From contig DASVAW010000137.1 of NCBI GenBank assembly GCA_036376135.1, positions 1 through 59,753 on the forward strand: DNA of 59,753 nucleotides, read 5' to 3'. Shown piece by piece: positions 14,821 to 25,411 of the stretch (its first letter is position 1; each line of letters starts with the position of its first letter). Under the pieces are notes generated by a model, which worked only from the letters and a program-made list of their open reading frames with translations, did no database searches and was not told the origin of the DNA. The translations under genes and the position numbers were made by a program. The DNA is from Candidatus Polarisedimenticolaceae bacterium. GTDB taxonomy: Bacteria > Acidobacteriota > Polarisedimenticolia > Polarisedimenticolales > DASRJG01.

Positions 14821-17257
14821 GCTCCCCCGTCGCCTCGAGCGTGTCCGCCAGGTCGTAACGCATGCCGTAGAGCGGATCCCCCTCGTCGCCCGCGGCGGCG
14901 AGCGCCTGGCGGTAGAGCGCCGCGGCGTCCGCGTGCTCGCCGCGCTCGCGGTGGCACATCGCGAGCATGCTCGCGGCGTCGCGGAACAACGCCGGGGATC
15001 GCATCGCGTTGCGGAACTCCCCCATCGCGTCGTCGATGAGCCCCATTTCCTTGTACGCGATCCCGAGGTCGTAGTGGGTCCGGTAGTCCTCGCTCCCCAC
15101 CTCGAGCTCCACGTGTTTCTTGAAGGCGTCGAAGACGTCCTGCAGGCTCTGCTCGTCGAGCGAGCCGGCCTGGGTCTCGGGGGCCGGTGGGGCGTCGAAC
15201 CCGAGCTCGGCCTCGAGCGCCGCGGTGATCGCGATGAGGTCGTCGGAGGTCGTCGGCTCGGACTCCTCCTCCGCGATCAGGACCTCCTCCTCCGCGACCG
15301 GCTCCGACGGAGCCGCGGGGGCGGCGACCCGGGCCTCGAGGGCGTCGAGCTCCGCGCCGGCGAATCCGAGCATCCGCAACGCCTCGATCTTCTTCCTCGC
15401 GTCCGGGACCATCCCCTGGTCGAGGTAGAACGCGATCTCCTCGATCATGTCCGGGGTGGCCTCGCGCGCCCTCCCCCTCGCGGCGACCGGGGGCGCGCTC
15501 GCGGCGGGCGACTCCACCGGCTCCTCGTCGTCGAAGGAGATCTCGAACTCGTCGTCGGATTCGACCGGGGCCGCGGCCGGAGCGGGCGCCTTCGCGGCGC
15601 GCTCCGCCGCCTCCGGCGGGGGGGCCGGCTCGATGACGAGCTCCTCGAGCTCCTCGACCGGCGCCGACGGGGACGGTGCGGCCGCGGCGGCCTCCGGCGC
15701 CGCAGGGGGGCTGACGAGCGCCTCGAGGGACCGGCGGCGCGCGGGCCCGAGCGTCCCCATCGCCGCGGCCTCGTCCGCCGCGTGCCGCGCGCCGGCGACG
15801 TCCCCCGCGGCACGGCGCGCGATCGCCAGGGTCGCGAGCGTCTCGGCGAGCTCGCCGCGCTCCCCCCGCGCGCGCAGCATCGCCGCCAGGCGCTCCACGC
15901 CGACGACGTGCCCCGGGAACCGCTGCGCGACCTCGCGAAGCTGCTGCAGCGCCTCGACCTGGAGGCCGTACTTCTGGAAGACCTCCGCCTCGGTGAGGTG
16001 TCCGGAGACCCACTCGTGGTCGGCCGGCGAGAGCGGCACGGCGGGGGCACCCGGGTCGGACGGCTCCTCGGCGACCGGCGCCGCGACGGCGGCGACGGGC
16101 GCGACGGCGGGTGCGGGTGCGGGAGCCGGCGCCTTCGGCGCGTCGAGTCCGCGGAGCTCCTCGTCGATCGCCGCGAGGCGATCGGCCCGTCCGTGGGCCT
16201 CCAGCGCCCGGCGCATCCGCCCCAGGGCCGCCGAGAGGGCGACGGCTCCCCCTTCGAGGCGCCGAACCCGGACCAGCCGATCGAGCGCGGGGAGAAACCC
16301 CTTCGCGTCGAGCGTGGCGAGGCGCTCGAGGACCCCCAGGGCCCTGTCGTGCCGCGCGGCCGCCTCCCAGCGATCCAGGACCGCCTCGAGACGCGCGAAC
16401 CAGGGCTCGGCGGAGCCGCGCGAGGCGGCCTCGCCGAACAGCCGCTCGAGCTGCTCCTCGGAGAGGGCGTCGGCTCGCGACTCGATCAGGGCGCCGGCGG
16501 CGTCGTCGCGCCCCATGAGCCCGAGGATCGAGACCTTCTCGGCGAGCAGGGACGCATGATCGGGAAGACGCGTGAGCCCCTCGTCGAGCAGGCGCACCGC
16601 CTCTTCGCCGCGCCCGCGCGCGGCGAGCGCCTGCGCCATCCCCGCCCAGGGCTCGGCGCGCTGCGGACCGAGGTCGGCGGCGCGCCGGTAGGTGCGCTCG
16701 GCTTCCTCGTGGCGCCCCTCACGCGACCACTGATCGGCGACGACGAGGAGGTCCTCCGACGCACGCGGCGCGTCCCCTTCCGCGGCTCGCGCCTCGGCGA
16801 GGCGCACGCGGTGGAGCGCCTCCGCGGGCTCGGCCTGGACCATCCGCTCGTAGACCTCGCGCGCCTTCCCGAACTCGCGCGCCTTGAGGTGCTGCTCGGC
16901 GGCGGCCAGGAACCAGCGGCGGGCGTCGGCGGGGCGTTTCTGCTTGACGTGCAGGTCCGCCATGCGGACGAGCACCTCGACGCGGTGGGGGTCGATCTTG
17001 GCGACCTTCGCGAGGATCGCGGCCGCCTTCGGATAGAAGCCCGCCTGGGTGAAGTGGTCGGCGGCCTTCTCGTAATAACCGAGCGCATCGGAATTGCGCC
17101 CCGCGCGTGCGAGCGCGTCGCCGATGCGGTTGAGCATCAGGACGTCCCGCGGCGAAGCCTCCGCGACCCGGCGAAACTCCTCCAGCGCAGGGGCCGGACG
17201 GCCCTGCTTGAGGAGTTTCTCGGCGTTCGCGAAGGTCTTCTCGCGGTCGACGGACAC
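14717..17257 (-). CDS. Large tetratricopeptide-repeat protein
   Basis: The protein has 846 residues and no signal peptide. TPR-type helical repeats fill the first 370 residues, for example [20 protein letters not shown] and [13 protein letters not shown] long Ala/Pro/Glu-rich linker follows (about 370-650, with acidic patches), and the C-terminal TPR block contains [20 protein letters not shown]. The C-terminal block resembles the TPR region of FrzS/PilF-like scaffold proteins. It probably acts as a cytoplasmic scaffold. The GTG start is 4 bases beyond the rplS stop on the same strand, so it is likely the last gene of the long housekeeping operon. It is convergent with ccoS. Confidence 0.8.
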   Translation of the reverse strand: MSVDREKTFANAEKLLKQGRPAPALEEFRRVAEASPRDVLMLNRIGDALARAGRNSDALGYYEKAADHFTQAGFYPKAAAILAKVAKIDPHRVEVLVRMADLHVKQKRPADARRWFLAAAEQHLKAREFGKAREVYERMVQAEPAEALHRVRLAEARAAEGDAPRASEDLLVVADQWSREGRHEEAERTYRRAADLGPQRAEPWAGMAQALAARGRGEEAVRLLDEGLTRLPDHASLLAEKVSILGLMGRDDAAGALIESRADALSEEQLERLFGEAASRGSAEPWFARLEAVLDRWEAAARHDRALGVLERLATLDAKGFLPALDRLVRVRRLEGGAVALSAALGRMRRALEAHGRADRLAAIDEELRGLDAPKAPAPAPAPAVAPVAAVAAPVAEEPSDPGAPAVPLSPADHEWVSGHLTEAEVFQKYGLQVEALQQLREVAQRFPGHVVGVERLAAMLRARGERGELAETLATLAIARRAAGDVAGARHAADEAAAMGTLGPARRRSLEALVSPPAAPEAAAAAPSPSAPVEELEELVIEPAPPPEAAERAAKAPAPAAAPVESDDEFEISFDDEEPVESPAASAPPVAARGRAREATPDMIEEIAFYLDQGMVPDARKKIEALRMLGFAGAELDALEARVAAPAAPSEPVAEEEVLIAEEESEPTTSDDLIAITAALEAELGFDAPPAPETQAGSLDEQSLQDVFDAFKKHVELEVGSEDYRTHYDLGIAYKEMGLIDDAMGEFRNAMRSPALFRDAASMLAMCHRERGEHADAAALYRQALAAAGDEGDPLYGMRYDLADTLEATGELRSALDLFQEVLQADPGYREVRQRVADLQVRLRS

Positions 17258-17260
17258 GGG

Positions 17261-17614
17261 TCAGCGGCTCCGACGCTCCTCGATGCGCGCCTTCTTGCCG
17301 CTCCGCTCGCGCAGGTAATACAGCTTGGCGCGGCGGACCTTCCCCTGCCGGACGACCTCGATCTTCTCGACGACCGGGGAATGCACCGGGAAGATGCGCT
17401 CGACGCCGACGCCGCCGGAGATCTTCCGGACGGTGAAGGTGCTGCGCAGCCCCTCGGTCGCCCCGCGCCGGCCGATCACGTCCCCTTCGAACACCTGGAT
17501 GCGCGACTTGTCGCCTTCGACGACGCGCACGTGCACCTTGACGCGGTCGCCGGGCCTGAAGGAGGGGACGTCCTTCTTGAGCCCCTCGGCCTCGATGGTC
17601 TGGATCACGTTCAT
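17261..17614 (-). CDS. rplS: Ribosomal protein bL19
   Basis: This 117-residue protein of the 50S subunit lies at the 30S interface. The sequence from [20 protein letters not shown] through [20 protein letters not shown] and the C-terminal [15 protein letters not shown] is a clear bL19 match over its full length. I chose the ATG at 17614, with GAGG upstream. An earlier in-frame start would add 20 residues not found in the family. It follows trmD by 10 bases, as in the common rpsP-rimM-trmD-rplS operon. Confidence 0.97.
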   Translation of the reverse strand: MNVIQTIEAEGLKKDVPSFRPGDRVKVHVRVVEGDKSRIQVFEGDVIGRRGATEGLRSTFTVRKISGGVGVERIFPVHSPVVEKIEVVRQGKVRRAKLYYLRERSGKKARIEERRSR

Positions 17615-17624
17615 CGCCCGTACC

Positions 17625-18347
17625 TCACTCGCCCCCGGGGGGGGCCTTCCGCTCGATTTCCGTTCGCCGCGCATCGAGGTCGGGCCGCTTGCGCCGCGTC
17701 GCCTCGATCGACCGTTCGCGCCGCCACCGCGCCACCGCGCCGTGATCGCCGCTCCGCAAGACCGCCGGAACCTCCCGCCCGCGCCAGACCGCGGGACGCG
17801 TGAAGTGCGGATGGTCGAGCAGGTCTCCCTCGAAGGAGTCCGCCCCGGCCGACGCCTCGTTCCCGAGCACCCCGGGGACGAACCGCGCGACCGCGTCCAC
17901 CAGCACCATCGCCGGCAACTCGCCCCCGGTCAGGACGACGTCGCCGACGCTCAACTCCTCGTCCGCGACCTCCTCGCGGACGCGCTCGTCGATCCCCTCG
18001 TACCGGCCGCAGATCACCACGAGCCGGTCGAACCCCGCCAACCGTCTGGCGGCGTCCCGGTCGAGCCGCCCCCCCTGGGGAGTCAGCAGGACCGTCCGGG
18101 AGCGTTCGGCCGGCCACCGGGACCGGATCCACGCCACCGCGTCGGCGATCGGCTCGGGCCTGAGGACCATGCCCGCTCCCCCGCCGTAGGGCGCGTCGTC
18201 GACCTGCCGATTCGGGCCGATCCCGAAGCGTCGCAGGTCGTGCAGCCGCACCCCGAACGTCCCCGCCCTGCGCGCCCGGGCCAGCATCCCGTCCTCGAGC
18301 GCCCCGGAGAACATCCCGGGAAACAGGGTGACGACGTCGATCGTCAC
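17625..18347 (-). CDS. trmD: tRNA (guanine-N1-)-methyltransferase TrmD
   Basis: This 240-residue SPOUT enzyme methylates G37 of tRNAs from S-adenosylmethionine and so prevents frameshifting. It opens with [12 protein letters not shown] and shows LLTPQGG, the knot sequence [11 protein letters not shown], and [19 protein letters not shown]. The C-terminal domain with [16 protein letters not shown] is complete. The start is GTG at 18347, overlapping the rimM stop by 4 bases (GTGA). Confidence 0.97.
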   Translation of the reverse strand: MTIDVVTLFPGMFSGALEDGMLARARRAGTFGVRLHDLRRFGIGPNRQVDDAPYGGGAGMVLRPEPIADAVAWIRSRWPAERSRTVLLTPQGGRLDRDAARRLAGFDRLVVICGRYEGIDERVREEVADEELSVGDVVLTGGELPAMVLVDAVARFVPGVLGNEASAGADSFEGDLLDHPHFTRPAVWRGREVPAVLRSGDHGAVARWRRERSIEATRRKRPDLDARRTEIERKAPPGGE

Positions 18348-18895
18348 GTTCCGTCCTCCGCGAGCCCCTCGGGAAGGTCCACCCGGATCGTCCCGAGGTC
18401 CTCCCGGACCTCCAACACAATCGTTCCCGCGAAGGGGATGAGCAACTCCGCCCCCCCTTCGCCTTCGACCACCAGGAGGTCGGCCCCCCCGGTCTCGAGC
18501 AGATCCACGACCCGGCCGAGCGGCCCCCGCCGGGCATCCTCCACGCGAAGCCCCCGGAGCCGCTCCACGTAGTAGGTCCCGGCCGGAAGCTCGGGCACCT
18601 CCTCGGGAGGGGCCAGGATCCACCGTCCCCGCCGGGACTCGACCTCCCCCGGAGTGTCGAGCCCCCGCAGTTTCAGGACGAGCCGGTCCCGGTAGGACCG
18701 GGCCGCCTCGACCTCGAAAACCTCTGGCCCCGGGTCGGAGGCATCCCTGCCGACCCAGACCCGCGTCAATCCCGTCCATCGTTCCGGGTGCCCCGAGGGA
18801 ACCCGGATGGTCATCTCGCCACGCGCGCCCCGGAACCCGGCGATCGGGCCGATCGGGAGCGCCGCGCCGCCCTTATTCGAGAATTTCGAGGACAA
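18344..18895 (-). CDS. rimM: Ribosome maturation factor RimM
   Basis: This 183-residue, two-domain 30S maturation factor has the N-terminal RimM barrel ([19 protein letters not shown], then [19 protein letters not shown]) and a C-terminal PRC-barrel ([27 protein letters not shown]). The only possible start upstream of the conserved region is a TTG at 18895, which lies 23 bases inside khpA. Translation is therefore probably coupled to khpA. Position between khpA and trmD agrees with the identification. Confidence 0.9.
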   Translation of the reverse strand: MSSKFSNKGGAALPIGPIAGFRGARGEMTIRVPSGHPERWTGLTRVWVGRDASDPGPEVFEVEAARSYRDRLVLKLRGLDTPGEVESRRGRWILAPPEEVPELPAGTYYVERLRGLRVEDARRGPLGRVVDLLETGGADLLVVEGEGGAELLIPFAGTIVLEVREDLGTIRVDLPEGLAEDGT

Positions 18896-19103
18896 CGCGT
18901 TTGCGGAGCTTCATGCCGGCCGCCGAGAGGATCGTCCGGATCGACCGCGCCGTCCGCCCCTGCTTCCCGATGACCTTGCCGAGGTCGTCCTGGGCCACCC
19001 GAAGCTCCAGGACGGTCGTCTGCTCCCCCTCGACTTCCCTGACCTCGACCGCCTCCGGCTGGTCCACGAGCGCCTTCGCCATCAGTTCCAGCAGCTCTTT
19101 CAT
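18873..19103 (-). CDS. khpA: KH-domain RNA-binding protein KhpA
   Basis: This 76-residue single KH domain carries the GxxG loop in [19 protein letters not shown]. KhpA binds RNA and works with KhpB in cell-size control in Gram-positive bacteria; here its place between rpsP and rimM is the usual one. The ATG start is clear. The last codons overlap the rimM start. Confidence 0.93.
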   Translation of the reverse strand: MKELLELMAKALVDQPEAVEVREVEGEQTTVLELRVAQDDLGKVIGKQGRTARSIRTILSAAGMKLRKRVVLEILE

Positions 19104-19133
19104 GGCGCACCCTCGGAAGGCAAGCCGCGGAGG

Positions 19134-19385
19134 TCAGACGCCGACGGGGACCGCTTTCGCCTTCTCGATCAGGCTGCGGACCGTGTCGGAGACCTGGGCC
19201 CCCTTGGCGATCCAGGCCTCGGCCCGGGCGACGTCCAGCCGGATCGTCGCCGGCTCGGTCCCCGGATCGTACAGCCCGAGCGTGTCGACGTTTCGGCCGG
19301 TCGGCCGGCTCTGCGAGTCGGACACGACCACCCGGTAGATAGGCGCCTGGCGGCTGCCGCCCCGGCTCAAACGGATCTTCAGCAC
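19134..19385 (-). CDS. rpsP: Ribosomal protein bS16
   Basis: This 83-residue 30S protein begins LKIRLSRGGSRQAPIYRVVV and continues VDTLGLYDPGT, the standard bS16 sequence. The start is the GTG at 19385 with GGGAGG about 8 bases upstream. A longer reading frame from 19430 would add 15 residues not found in the family. It is the first gene of the rpsP-khpA-rimM-trmD-rplS group. A TATAGT box just upstream suggests its own promoter inside the ffh-rpsP gap. Confidence 0.96.
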   Translation of the reverse strand: MLKIRLSRGGSRQAPIYRVVVSDSQSRPTGRNVDTLGLYDPGTEPATIRLDVARAEAWIAKGAQVSDTVRSLIEKAKAVPVGV

Positions 19386-19428
19386 GAAACCATCCTCCCA
19401 GAGCCGTACCGGCTCACGGAAACGCCAC

Positions 19429-19434
19429 ACTATA
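19429..19434 (-). promoter_or_regulatory. Candidate -10 box TATAGT upstream of rpsP
   Basis: TATAGT, one base from the sigma70 consensus, lies in the 51-base gap between ffh and rpsP, 43 bases before the GTG. The same hexamer appears upstream of the initiator tRNA, eno and rho. The -35 region would fall in the last codons of ffh, where no good hexamer is visible. Confidence 0.45.
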
Positions 19435-19436
19435 GC

Positions 19437-20771
19437 TTATCGACCCAAGAACGGGAGCCGCAGCCCCTTCCGCCCCGAGGCCTGCTGCGCCTGCATGGAC
19501 TTCATCATCCGGCGCATCTGGGCGAACTGTTTGAGGAGGCGGTTGATCTCGGGGACCGAGGTCCCGGAGCCGCGGGCGATCCGCTTCTTCCGGCTGCCGC
19601 TCACGATCTCCGGGCGCCTCCGCTCGTCGGGGGTCATCGAGTCGAGGATCGCCGTCACCCCCTTCAGGGCGTCGTGGTCCAGGTCGGCGTCTTTCATGTG
19701 CCCCATCCCGGGGAGCATCGCGAGGACGCCGGACAGCGGTCCCATCTTCTTCATCATGCGGATCTGGCTACGGAACTCCTCGAGGGTGAACTGGTTTCTC
19801 CGCAGCTTCTTCTCGAGGGCCTGCGCCTCCTCGAGGTCGAGCGCCTCCTCCGCCTTCTCGATGAGGCCGAGCAGATCGCCCAGTCCGAGGATGCGGCCCG
19901 CCATCCGGTCGGGGTGGAAGGCCTCGAACTCCGACGGGCGCTCGCCGGTCCCCACGAACTTGATCGGCACGCCGGTCACGTGTCGGATCGACAGCGCGGC
20001 GCCCCCCCGGGCGTCGCCGTCGGTCTTGGTGAGGATCGCGCCGGTCAGGCCGAGCGCCTTGTGGAACTCCCCCGCCGAGCGGACCGCGTCCTGTCCGGTC
20101 ATCGCGTCGGCGACGAAGAGGATCTCCACCGGCTCGACGGCGGCGCGGATCGCGCGCAGCTCGTCCATCAGCGCCTCGTCGATGTGCAGGCGACCGGCGG
20201 TGTCGACGAGGATCGTGTCGAACCCCGACCGCCGCGCCTCGAGCACGCCGTCACGGACGATGTCGACCGGGTTGCGCGAGCCGTCGTGCTCGAGGACCCG
20301 GAGACCCGCGGACTTCCCGACGCGGATCAGCTGCTCGATCGCCGCGGGGCGGTACACGTCGGCGGGGATCAGGAACGGATATCGTCCCGAGTTCTTGAGC
20401 CACAGGCCGAGCTTCGCCGTGGACGTGGTTTTCCCCGATCCCTGCAGGCCGACCATCAGGATCACCGTCGGCGGCTTCGGGGCGAACCGGAGCCGGTTCA
20501 CCTCGCCCGCGCCGAGCAGCGTCTCGATCTCGTCGCGGACGATCTTCACCACCTGCTGGCCGGGGGTGAGGCTCTTGAGGACCGCCTCGCCGAGCGCCTG
20601 CTCGCGCACCCGGGCGAGAAGCTCGCGGGCGACCGTGACGTGGACGTCGGCCTCGAGGAGCGCCATGCGGATCTCGCGCAGGGTCTCGTCGAGCACGCCC
20701 TCGCTGATCCGCGCCTCGCCGCGGAGCTTGCCGATGATCCCCTGGAGGCGTTCGGAGAGACCCTGGAACAC
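19437..20771 (-). CDS. ffh: Signal recognition particle protein Ffh
   Basis: This 444-residue SRP54-type GTPase binds 4.5S RNA and signal sequences and delivers ribosomes to FtsY. The N domain is followed by the G domain, with GLQGSGKT at 108-115, DTAGRLHID and TKTDGDARGG. The Met-rich M domain ends the protein (MLPGMGHMKDAD, GSRKKRIARGSGTS, QMRRMMKSMQ). The start is GTG with GAGGG upstream, 10 bases beyond ribBA. It shares a transcription unit with ftsY, which lies about 3 kb upstream on the same strand. Confidence 0.97.
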   Translation of the reverse strand: MFQGLSERLQGIIGKLRGEARISEGVLDETLREIRMALLEADVHVTVARELLARVREQALGEAVLKSLTPGQQVVKIVRDEIETLLGAGEVNRLRFAPKPPTVILMVGLQGSGKTTSTAKLGLWLKNSGRYPFLIPADVYRPAAIEQLIRVGKSAGLRVLEHDGSRNPVDIVRDGVLEARRSGFDTILVDTAGRLHIDEALMDELRAIRAAVEPVEILFVADAMTGQDAVRSAGEFHKALGLTGAILTKTDGDARGGAALSIRHVTGVPIKFVGTGERPSEFEAFHPDRMAGRILGLGDLLGLIEKAEEALDLEEAQALEKKLRRNQFTLEEFRSQIRMMKKMGPLSGVLAMLPGMGHMKDADLDHDALKGVTAILDSMTPDERRRPEIVSGSRKKRIARGSGTSVPEINRLLKQFAQMRRMMKSMQAQQASGRKGLRLPFLGR

Positions 20772-20781
20772 GGCTTGGCCC

Positions 20782-22020
20782 TCAGACCGATTCGAGCAGA
20801 TGGCCCATCTTCGACTTCTTGGTCGCGAGGTATCCGCGGTTGTCCGGCCCCGCGGGGACCTCGAGCGGGACGCGCTCGGCGATCTCGAGGCCGTACCCCT
20901 TCAGCGCGACGTATTTCCCGGGGTTGTTCGTCATCAGGCGCAGCCGGCGGACGCCGAGGTCGTAGAGGATCTGCGCGCCGACGCCGTAGTCCCTCAGGTC
21001 CGGGGAGAAGCCGAGGGCGAGGTTCGCCTCGACGGTGTCCTTGTTGTGCCGGTCCTGGAGCTCGTAGGCGCGCAGCTTGTTGGCGAGGCCGATGCCGCGC
21101 CCCTCCTGCCGGAGGTAGAGGATGACGCCCTTGCCCTCCTTCTGGATGCGCTCCATCGCGAGGTGCAGCTGCGCGCCGCAATCGCAGCGCGTCGATCCGA
21201 ACACGTCCCCCGTCAGGCACTCGGAATGCACGCGCACGAGCACGTCCTCGCCGGGTTTCGGGTCCCCCATCACGAGCGCCACGTGGGTCTGGTCCTCGAG
21301 CTCGTAGTGGAAGGCGTGGATCTTCCAGGCCCCGCGGTCGGTCGGCAGATCCGGGGACGCCACGCGCCGCACGATCCGCTCGCGGCTCATCCGGTAGCGG
21401 ATGAGGTCGGCGATCGTGATCACCTTGAGTCCGTGCTCCGCCGCGAAGGTGCGCAGCTGCGGGACGCGCGCCATCGTGCCGTCGAGGTTCATCACCTCGC
21501 AGATCACCCCGGCGGGGGTGAGCCCCGCGATCCGGCAGAGGTCGACGGCGGCCTCGGTGTGGCCCGCCCGCTTGAGGACCCCGCCGGGCTTCGCGCGCAG
21601 GGGAAAGACGTGGCCGGGGCGGGCGAGATCCTCGGGGCTCGTCTTCGGGTCGACCGCGACGCGGATCGTGGTCGCCCGGTCGGCGGCGGAGATCCCGGTC
21701 GTGATGTCCCGTCGGGCCTCGATCGAGACGCAGAACGCGGTTCCCCGCCGCGCGGTGTTGCGCCCCGGCTGCACCATGAGCGGGAGGTCGAGCTCGTCGA
21801 GGCGCTCGGGGGTCATCGGCAGGCAGACCAGGCCCCGTCCGTGCGTCGCCATGAAGTTGACGATCTCGGGGGTGACGAGCTCCGCCGCGCAGCAGAGGTC
21901 TCCCTCGTTCTCGCGGTCCTCGTCGTCGACGATGACGATCATCCGCCCGGCGCGCAGCTCGTCCAGCGCCTCGTCGATCGTCGCGAACCCGTTCGCCTCG
22001 GAAGCGTCCTTGAGCCCCAT
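20782..22020 (-). CDS. ribBA: Bifunctional riboflavin enzyme RibBA
   Basis: This 412-residue enzyme is a fusion of 3,4-dihydroxy-2-butanone-4-phosphate synthase and GTP cyclohydrolase II, the two entry steps of riboflavin synthesis. The first half has [10 protein letters not shown] and [14 protein letters not shown]. The second half has the zinc site in [20 protein letters not shown] and [10 protein letters not shown]. All key residues are present. The ATG at 22020 has GAGGTG upstream. It is 4 bases from ribE, in the order ribD-ribE-ribBA; ribH is not in the window. Confidence 0.97.
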   Translation of the reverse strand: MGLKDASEANGFATIDEALDELRAGRMIVIVDDEDRENEGDLCCAAELVTPEIVNFMATHGRGLVCLPMTPERLDELDLPLMVQPGRNTARRGTAFCVSIEARRDITTGISAADRATTIRVAVDPKTSPEDLARPGHVFPLRAKPGGVLKRAGHTEAAVDLCRIAGLTPAGVICEVMNLDGTMARVPQLRTFAAEHGLKVITIADLIRYRMSRERIVRRVASPDLPTDRGAWKIHAFHYELEDQTHVALVMGDPKPGEDVLVRVHSECLTGDVFGSTRCDCGAQLHLAMERIQKEGKGVILYLRQEGRGIGLANKLRAYELQDRHNKDTVEANLALGFSPDLRDYGVGAQILYDLGVRRLRLMTNNPGKYVALKGYGLEIAERVPLEVPAGPDNRGYLATKKSKMGHLLESV

Positions 22021-22024
22021 CACC

Positions 22025-22624
22025 TCATCCCGGCCGCCGTTCGGCGAGCAGCGACTCAAGATACCGTGCGACGAGGTCCACCTCCACGTTGACCTTCGAG
22101 CCCGCCGCGAGGGCGCCGAGGTTGGTCCGCGCGAGGGTCTCCGGGATCAACGCGACCTCGAAGGTCGTCCGATCGACGGCCGAGACGGTCAGGGAGACGC
22201 CGTTGAGGGCCACCGAGCCCTTCCGCGCGACGTATCCACGGATCTCCGGCACGAGCCGCACCCGCATCCGGTGGTCGTCCCCCCGCGCGCGGACCCGCGC
22301 CACGCCGGCGACGGCGTCGACGTGCCCCTGGACGAGGTGGCCCCCCAGGCGGTCCGACAGGCGCGCCGCCCGCTCGAGGTTGACGCGCGCCCCCGGGCGC
22401 ACCCCGCCGAGCGTCGTGCGGTCGAGGGTCTCCTGCACCGCCGTGAACGCGAGGCGTCCCGGCTTGCGCTCGGTCACCGTCAGGCACACGCCGTCGATCG
22501 CCACGCTTTCCCCGTCGGCCATCTCGCGCGCGGGAAGGGTCGAGGCGATCACCAGGCGCAGGGAGCCGGAAGCCGGGCGGAGCTCGACGACCTCGCCGAC
22601 GGTTTCGATCAGTCCCGTGAACAT
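22025..22624 (-). CDS. ribE: Riboflavin synthase alpha chain
   Basis: This 199-residue enzyme dismutates two 6,7-dimethyl-8-ribityllumazine molecules to riboflavin. It starts [10 protein letters not shown], the fixed N-terminus of the family. It has two related barrels, each with a G-V-x-L-T-V strand: [13 protein letters not shown] in the first and [15 protein letters not shown] in the second. [11 protein letters not shown] is also diagnostic. The start overlaps the end of ribD by 16 bases. Confidence 0.96.
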   Translation of the reverse strand: MFTGLIETVGEVVELRPASGSLRLVIASTLPAREMADGESVAIDGVCLTVTERKPGRLAFTAVQETLDRTTLGGVRPGARVNLERAARLSDRLGGHLVQGHVDAVAGVARVRARGDDHRMRVRLVPEIRGYVARKGSVALNGVSLTVSAVDRTTFEVALIPETLARTNLGALAAGSKVNVEVDLVARYLESLLAERRPG

Positions 22625-23709
22625 CGTCCCCTCAGCACGAGATCGGCGCCGATCGGGAAGCGCTCGACGTCGCGAAGCCGGAATCCCGACGCGGGATCGA
22701 CCGCCCCGTCGATGTCCGCGAGGGGCGTCGTCCCGCCGACGCCGAGCAGCGACGTCGCGACGAAGAGGACGGCCCGGTCGGCGAGGCCGGCCTCGAGAAA
22801 CGCCGCGTGCGTGCGCCCTCCCCCCTCGACGAGGACCGAGAGGGCGCCGGCGGCGGCGAGGTCGGCGAGGACGGCGCGCAGGTCGAGCGCGGGCCCCATC
22901 GGCACGACGACCGCCCGCGGGCCGAGCTCCGCCCGCGCCGACTCGACGTGGGAGTCGAGGACGTAGACCCGGGGCGGCGGTGCCGCCCCGTCCGCGGCGA
23001 ACAGCCGCGCGGCCGGGTCGAGCCCGCCGCGGGGCGCGAGCACGCCGCGCAGGCGGGGGGCCGCGACCCCGGGAAGGCGGACCGTGAGCCTCGGGTCGTC
23101 GGCGCGGACCGTTCCCGCCCCCACGACGATCGCGTCGTGCAGCACACGAAGGCGGTGCGCGTAACGTCGCGACTCCGGAGAGGAGATCCACGCCGCACGC
23201 CCCCCCTTCGCCGCGATGCGCCCGTCGACGGTGACCGCCGCCTTGAGGGTCACCAGCGGCCGGCCGAGCCGCTGTCGGAGCAGGAACGCCGCGTTGAGCT
23301 CCTCGGCGGCGTCGGCGAGCGTGCCGCAGACCACCTCGATCCCGGCGGCGCGCAGGCGCGCGAGGCCGCGCCCGTCGACGAGCGGATTCGGATCGACGAT
23401 CGCGGCGACGACGCGGCGGACCCCCGCGGCGACGAGCAGCTCCGCGCACGGAGGCGTCCGCCCCTGGTGCGCGCACGGCTCGAGGTTCACGTAAACCGTC
23501 GCCCCCCGCGCGCGCTCCCCCGCCTGCGCGACGGCGAGCGCCTCGGCGTGAGGCCCCCCCGCGCGCGCGTGAAACCCGCGGCCGACGACCTCGCCGTCGC
23601 GGACCACGACGCATCCGACGCTGGGATTCGGGCTCGTCGTCCCGCGGCCCAGCGCCGCGAGCGCGAGTGCCTGCTCCATCCCGGCCGCGTCGGAGGTGAG
23701 CAGGCTCAC
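22609..23709 (-). CDS. ribD: Bifunctional deaminase/reductase RibD
   Basis: This 366-residue enzyme performs the second and third steps of riboflavin synthesis. The deaminase domain has the zinc ligands H54 (PHAEALAV, with E56 as acid/base), C79 and C88 ([11 protein letters not shown]). The reductase domain follows, with [30 protein letters not shown] and [12 protein letters not shown]. The start is GTG with GGAGG 5 bases upstream, overlapping the ftsY stop (GTGA). Confidence 0.96.
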   Translation of the reverse strand: MSLLTSDAAGMEQALALAALGRGTTSPNPSVGCVVVRDGEVVGRGFHARAGGPHAEALAVAQAGERARGATVYVNLEPCAHQGRTPPCAELLVAAGVRRVVAAIVDPNPLVDGRGLARLRAAGIEVVCGTLADAAEELNAAFLLRQRLGRPLVTLKAAVTVDGRIAAKGGRAAWISSPESRRYAHRLRVLHDAIVVGAGTVRADDPRLTVRLPGVAAPRLRGVLAPRGGLDPAARLFAADGAAPPPRVYVLDSHVESARAELGPRAVVVPMGPALDLRAVLADLAAAGALSVLVEGGGRTHAAFLEAGLADRAVLFVATSLLGVGGTTPLADIDGAVDPASGFRLRDVERFPIGADLVLRGRCSRD

Positions 23710-24629
23710 GCCGCCTCCGTCCCGCCGAGCAACCCGTCGAGGTACGCCTCGGGGTCGAAGGGGAGCAGGTCGTCCACCGTCTCGCCGACGCCCACGAAAC
23801 GCACGGGCACGCCCAGCTGGCGATGGATCGCGAGCGCGACGCCCCCCTTGGCGGTGCCGTCGAGCTTGGTCAGCACGACGCCGGTCACCTTCGCCGCCCG
23901 GGTGAACTCGCGCGCCTGCGCGAGCCCGTTCTGCCCCGTCGTCGCGTCGACGACGAGCAACACGTCGTGCGGCGCGGCGTCCACCTCGCGCCCCGCCACG
24001 CGCGCCATCTTCTCGAGCTCGGCCATGAGGTTCGACTTGGTGTGGAGCCTTCCCGCGGTGTCGACGAGCACGACGTCGGTCCCGCGGTGCTTCGCCGCCC
24101 GGAGCGCGTCGAAGACCACGGCGGAGGGATCGGCTCCCTCGCGCTGCTTGACGACCTCGACGCCGGCCCGCTCCCCCCACCGCTCGAGCTGCTCGATCGC
24201 CGCCGCGCGGAACGTATCCGCCGCGACGACGGTGACGGTGCGCCCCTCGGCGCGCTCGCGCGCGGCGAGTTTCCCCACCGTCGTCGTCTTGCCCCCTCCG
24301 TTCACCCCGACCACGAAGACGACGCGCGGCCTTCCGGGCGCCGCGGGGGACGGGAGGGCGTCGGGAAGGGCGCGACGCAGGACGTCGCGGACGACCGCGC
24401 GCAGCCCCGCACCGTCGAGCGCCTGCGCGCGCGCGCGACGACGCGCCGTCTCGACCACTTCCCCCGCCAGCTGCGGCCCGAGGTCGGCCGCGATCAGGTT
24501 CGTCTCGAGGTCCTCGAGCGTCGTCTCGTCGACCTCGTGCCGCTGGAAGGTCGTGGCGAGCGCCTCGCCGATCGTCTCGCGCGTCTTCGTGAGACCGCGG
24601 ACGAGGCGCTTGAGGACGTCGAACGCCAT
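23706..24629 (-). CDS. ftsY: SRP receptor FtsY
   Basis: This 307-residue membrane-associated GTPase is the docking partner of Ffh. It has a short N domain (HEVDETTLEDLETNLIAADL) and a G domain with GVNGGGKT at 108-115, AADTFRAAAIEQL, DTAGRLHTKSNLM and TKLDGTAKGG. There is no long acidic A domain, so it is the short form. The ATG is 2 bases from the stop of the TPR lipoprotein gene. Confidence 0.97.
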   Translation of the reverse strand: MAFDVLKRLVRGLTKTRETIGEALATTFQRHEVDETTLEDLETNLIAADLGPQLAGEVVETARRRARAQALDGAGLRAVVRDVLRRALPDALPSPAAPGRPRVVFVVGVNGGGKTTTVGKLAARERAEGRTVTVVAADTFRAAAIEQLERWGERAGVEVVKQREGADPSAVVFDALRAAKHRGTDVVLVDTAGRLHTKSNLMAELEKMARVAGREVDAAPHDVLLVVDATTGQNGLAQAREFTRAAKVTGVVLTKLDGTAKGGVALAIHRQLGVPVRFVGVGETVDDLLPFDPEAYLDGLLGGTEAA

Positions 24630-24631
24630 CG

Positions 24632-25411
24632 TCAGCGCATCAGCTTCAGGAGATCGTCCGCCTTCGCGGCGTTCTCCGAGCCGGGGGCGACCGCGAGGAC
24701 CTTCTCGAGGTGCTTGCGCGCGTCCTCCGGCCGCTTCAGGCGGAAGTAGGCGAGGCCGAGGCGGTACTGGTAGGTACCGTCCTCGCGGTACTCGGGCGCG
24801 GCCACCTCGTACAGCCGGACCGCCTCCTCGAGCCGTCCGGTGCGGTCGAGCAGGGACGCGAGCTCGAAGTGCCCCTGATAGAACTTGGGATTGAACTCCA
24901 CGGCGCGCCGCATCTCGGCCACCGCCTCGTCGTCCCGTCCCTGCGAGGCGAAGAGCAGGCCCAGATTGAGGTGGACCTTCTCGGGCGTGGGGTAGGTCGG
25001 ATCGGCGAGCGCCTTGCGATAGGCCTCCTCCGCCTCGGCCTTGCGCCCGGCGCGATCGAGCACCGCGCCCAGGTTGTTGTTGGCGTCCGCGAGGTACGGG
25101 TCGAGCGCGAGCGCCTTCCGGAACGACTGCTCCGCCGCGGGAAGGCGCCCGGCCATGAAGCACAGCTGGCCGTGGAAGTTCCACACCGCCGCGTTCCCGG
25201 GGTTGTCGGCGGCGGCCTTCTCGGCGATCTCGATCGCCTCGGAAGTGCGTCCCGCCTTGAAATACGACTCCGCGAGCCCCATCTGCTTGCGCAGCTCGGC
25301 CCCCGGCTCCAGCTTGGCCGGCTTCGTCGCCGCGGACCCGCCGCCGCAGCCGGCGGCGAGAAGGCACGCCGCCGCCAGCACCGCCGCAACCCTCGATCGT
25401 CGTGCGATCAC
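24632..25411 (-). CDS. TPR lipoprotein
   Basis: This 259-residue lipoprotein has an N-terminal signal with lipobox LLAAGC (Cys near residue 22), then at least five TPR repeats, for example AAVWNFHGQLCFMAGRLPAA and ADANNNLGAVLDRAGRKAEA. It resembles PilF-type and other periplasmic TPR lipoproteins; a specific role cannot be given. The GTG start overlaps the CpsB-like gene stop (GTGA). Confidence 0.82.
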   Translation of the reverse strand: MIARRSRVAAVLAAACLLAAGCGGGSAATKPAKLEPGAELRKQMGLAESYFKAGRTSEAIEIAEKAAADNPGNAAVWNFHGQLCFMAGRLPAAEQSFRKALALDPYLADANNNLGAVLDRAGRKAEAEEAYRKALADPTYPTPEKVHLNLGLLFASQGRDDEAVAEMRRAVEFNPKFYQGHFELASLLDRTGRLEEAVRLYEVAAPEYREDGTYQYRLGLAYFRLKRPEDARKHLEKVLAVAPGSENAAKADDLLKLMR